This document shows positions 62,558-64,000 of a stretch of DNA of 64,000 bases, one piece after another. A program made the translations under genes and the position numbers. The DNA is taken from the NCBI RefSeq assembly GCF_017562075.2, contig NC_054084.1, forward strand, positions 7,992,640 to 8,056,639, in the 5' to 3' direction. How positions within the stretch are numbered: position 1 is the first letter of the stretch; the number at the start of each line of letters is the position of its first letter. This DNA is from Anopheles merus. Taxonomy: Eukaryota > Arthropoda > Insecta > Diptera > Culicidae. A model generated the notes under the pieces. That model did no database searches. It was not told the DNA's origin and saw only the letters and a program-made list of their open reading frames with translations.

Positions 62558-64000
62558 ATGAGATCACACTACAGTGCGGCCGATTTCTATGATTACGATC
62601 CCCGCACCGATATCGATCCGCTGTGCTGTTGTGAGTTTTTCGATCGAAACAATGAACGGGCTCATCTGCTCGTAACGTGCTGCTGCTGCTGTTGCTGTTT
62701 CACGGGTCCATCCGGAATCGAAACTCCGACTCCGGCCACTAGGTACGTACGTTTCGACGAGCCCTAATGTCCAGTTGCATTCCCCGAACCTCCTCTCCCG
62801 TTTTAGAAACTGCACCAACGTCTGTTTGCATTCCCTTAGTAGTGAATCACCGGGTGTTCCTGTGAATAGCTCCCTCCCCTCATCACCCAGTGTCTTCAGC
62901 GTGTGATTGCCGCAAGAAAACTCCGGCTCCGGCATCCCGAAAAAGAGGGGATTGATCGATATAGAACGTACGACGAGAGTGCAAAGAATTGATTTTCCTT
63001 AGCAGCGAGCCAGCGTGATTGTATGTGTGTGTGTGTCGGTACGCTAGTGGTGCATCGGCGGTGCAGTCACCCTCGTTAGCCGGCTGCAAACGGTGGCATT
63101 CGACACATTAGAATAACCCTCCCCTTCATCTCCCCCCACACACACACACACGCACACAGCCACTGCAGCTGCAATCATCAAACTACACTTCATTGTGCAT
63201 GAAATATAGGGCATCACCAGGGGTGGGGGGATAGCATTTCCACCAAATTTCCTACACGACAGCTGCAAACGGGGGGCGAACGTATCTCACCCGGCAAACG
63301 AATCTGAACTTTCCCGAGCCCGAAACGTCCTAACTAAAAACGGGTAAATATGTTATGTATTCTCTATCTTTAAACCTTTTTCCACCTCTTTCGCATCATT
63401 CCTACACTATCAAACGCTCTCTATCTCTTCCTGGCCTCTCTCTCTCTCTCTCTCTCTTTCTCTGCTACTGAATCTGATAATTCAATCTTAAAACGCTCAA
63501 ATGTGTCCAACTATCTCTTATCAATGTGTGTGTGTGTGTGACTTTCTATTTTACTAAAATATTGTAAGAAATCTAACCCCGCTCCTTATCCTTCCACCAT
63601 TCGCAGCAAACTGACCGGAAGCAGGGTTGGAAACATGCTGCTCACGTTCCAAGACCGGTTGCGTATACCGTGGCGCGGTGGCGCAAAGCAGATTACGCTC
63701 GACAATGTGGTGACGCTGGCGATACTGATCGGAACGCTGCTGCTGACCGCGGTACACTTCTATCTTTGCCTTGTCATCATGCTTCTGCTTCCCCTGGTAT
63801 TGCTGTACCTGAAGCGGCTCTTCGGAACGATCCATCCCAAGTAATGCTACCACGAGAAAGGCAAAAGGATGAAAGGGTTCTAACAGCTTTCTATTCTGCT
63901 CTTTGTAGGACAAAGTTTTTCACGATTTGGTTTTTCGGTAGCTGCGTGTATCTGGTCGCACTGTTCGAGCTGGCCGTTCCGTTGTTGGAAATTTTGCCCC
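62558..64000 (+). CDS. ZDHHC23: DHHC palmitoyltransferase, ZDHHC23-like, N-terminal part
   Basis: DHHC enzymes attach palmitate to cysteines of membrane proteins. The exons are 62558-62742, 63607-63840 and 63909 onward, all with GT-AG borders and matching phase 2; the gene runs off the right edge before the catalytic DHHC domain. The N-terminus DIDPLCCCEFFDRNNERAH matches the LEPLCCCEYIDRNGEKNH I recall for human ZDHHC23, and DRLRIPWRGGAKQI matches its DRLRIPWLRGAKKV. Hydrophobic segments follow: about 91-127 (probably two membrane helices) and another from about 145. A run of seven cysteines (from about residue 42), encoded by TGC/TGT repeats, replaces a less regular Cys-rich stretch in the human protein. 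The first intron is 864 bp. Function is inferred by homology only, since the active site is not in the window. Confidence 0.75.
62743..63606 (+). other. First intron of the ZDHHC23-like gene
   Basis: 864-bp intron with donor GTACGT and acceptor TTCGCAG. It contains CT (about 63436-63457) and GT (about 63523-63540) microsatellites and no alternative exon that I can support, although a possible acceptor CCGTTTTAG lies near 62806. Confidence 0.65.

Overview
The window reads as nuclear DNA of a dipteran insect, most likely an Anopheles mosquito. Genes are intron-split with short GT-AG introns of about 70-90 bp, intergenic DNA is AT-rich with many CA/CT microsatellites, and the proteins resemble insect orthologues. 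tRNA-derived SINEs ending in TTC repeats and small inverted-repeat MITEs also fit mosquito DNA. The species call is inference from recalled protein and repeat families; no database was searched.

Layout. (1) 1-8453, minus strand: the first coding exon of nitric oxide synthase (7701-8453), whose downstream exons lie beyond the left edge, so 1-7700 is NOS intron. A small broken multi-exon gene of unknown family sits inside that intron (2889-3627). (2) About 8.5-43.6 kb: roughly 35 kb without any coding exon I can support. It holds microsatellites, a dispersed ~50-bp motif, a pair of 353-bp MITEs in opposite orientation (37.3-38.3 kb) and a GAGA-rich segment (~40.8-41.1 kb) that could be a distal NOS promoter. 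(3) 43.6-55.6 kb, plus strand: a tandem array of four two-exon type II membrane glycosyltransferases of the alpha-1,4-galactosyltransferase/Gb3-synthase family. Spacers are diverged duplicates carrying two SINEs, a 245-bp foldback element and a BEL/Pao integrase relic. (4) 55.85-58.7 kb, plus: a coiled-coil protein resembling CCDC191/SFI1 proteins. (5) 59.06-61.96 kb, minus: the splicing factor Prp40 (two WW domains, FF domains, RS/Lys-rich tail), convergent with the previous gene. (6) 62.56 kb to the right edge, plus: the start of a DHHC palmitoyltransferase of the ZDHHC23 type, divergent from Prp40.

The most interesting region is the glycosyltransferase array. Copies 2 and 3 are almost identical through exons and intron (about 15 differences in ~1.33 kb by eye), while their spacers are only loosely alignable, which is the signature of recent gene conversion. 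Mobile elements inserted after the duplication leave recognisable empty sites in the sister spacer. The foldback element next to copy 3 is built entirely from ten 21-bp units, five in each orientation.

The genes do not form one pathway. The array would act in Golgi glycolipid synthesis, Prp40 in the U1 snRNP/spliceosome, NOS in signalling and immunity, and ZDHHC23 in protein palmitoylation.
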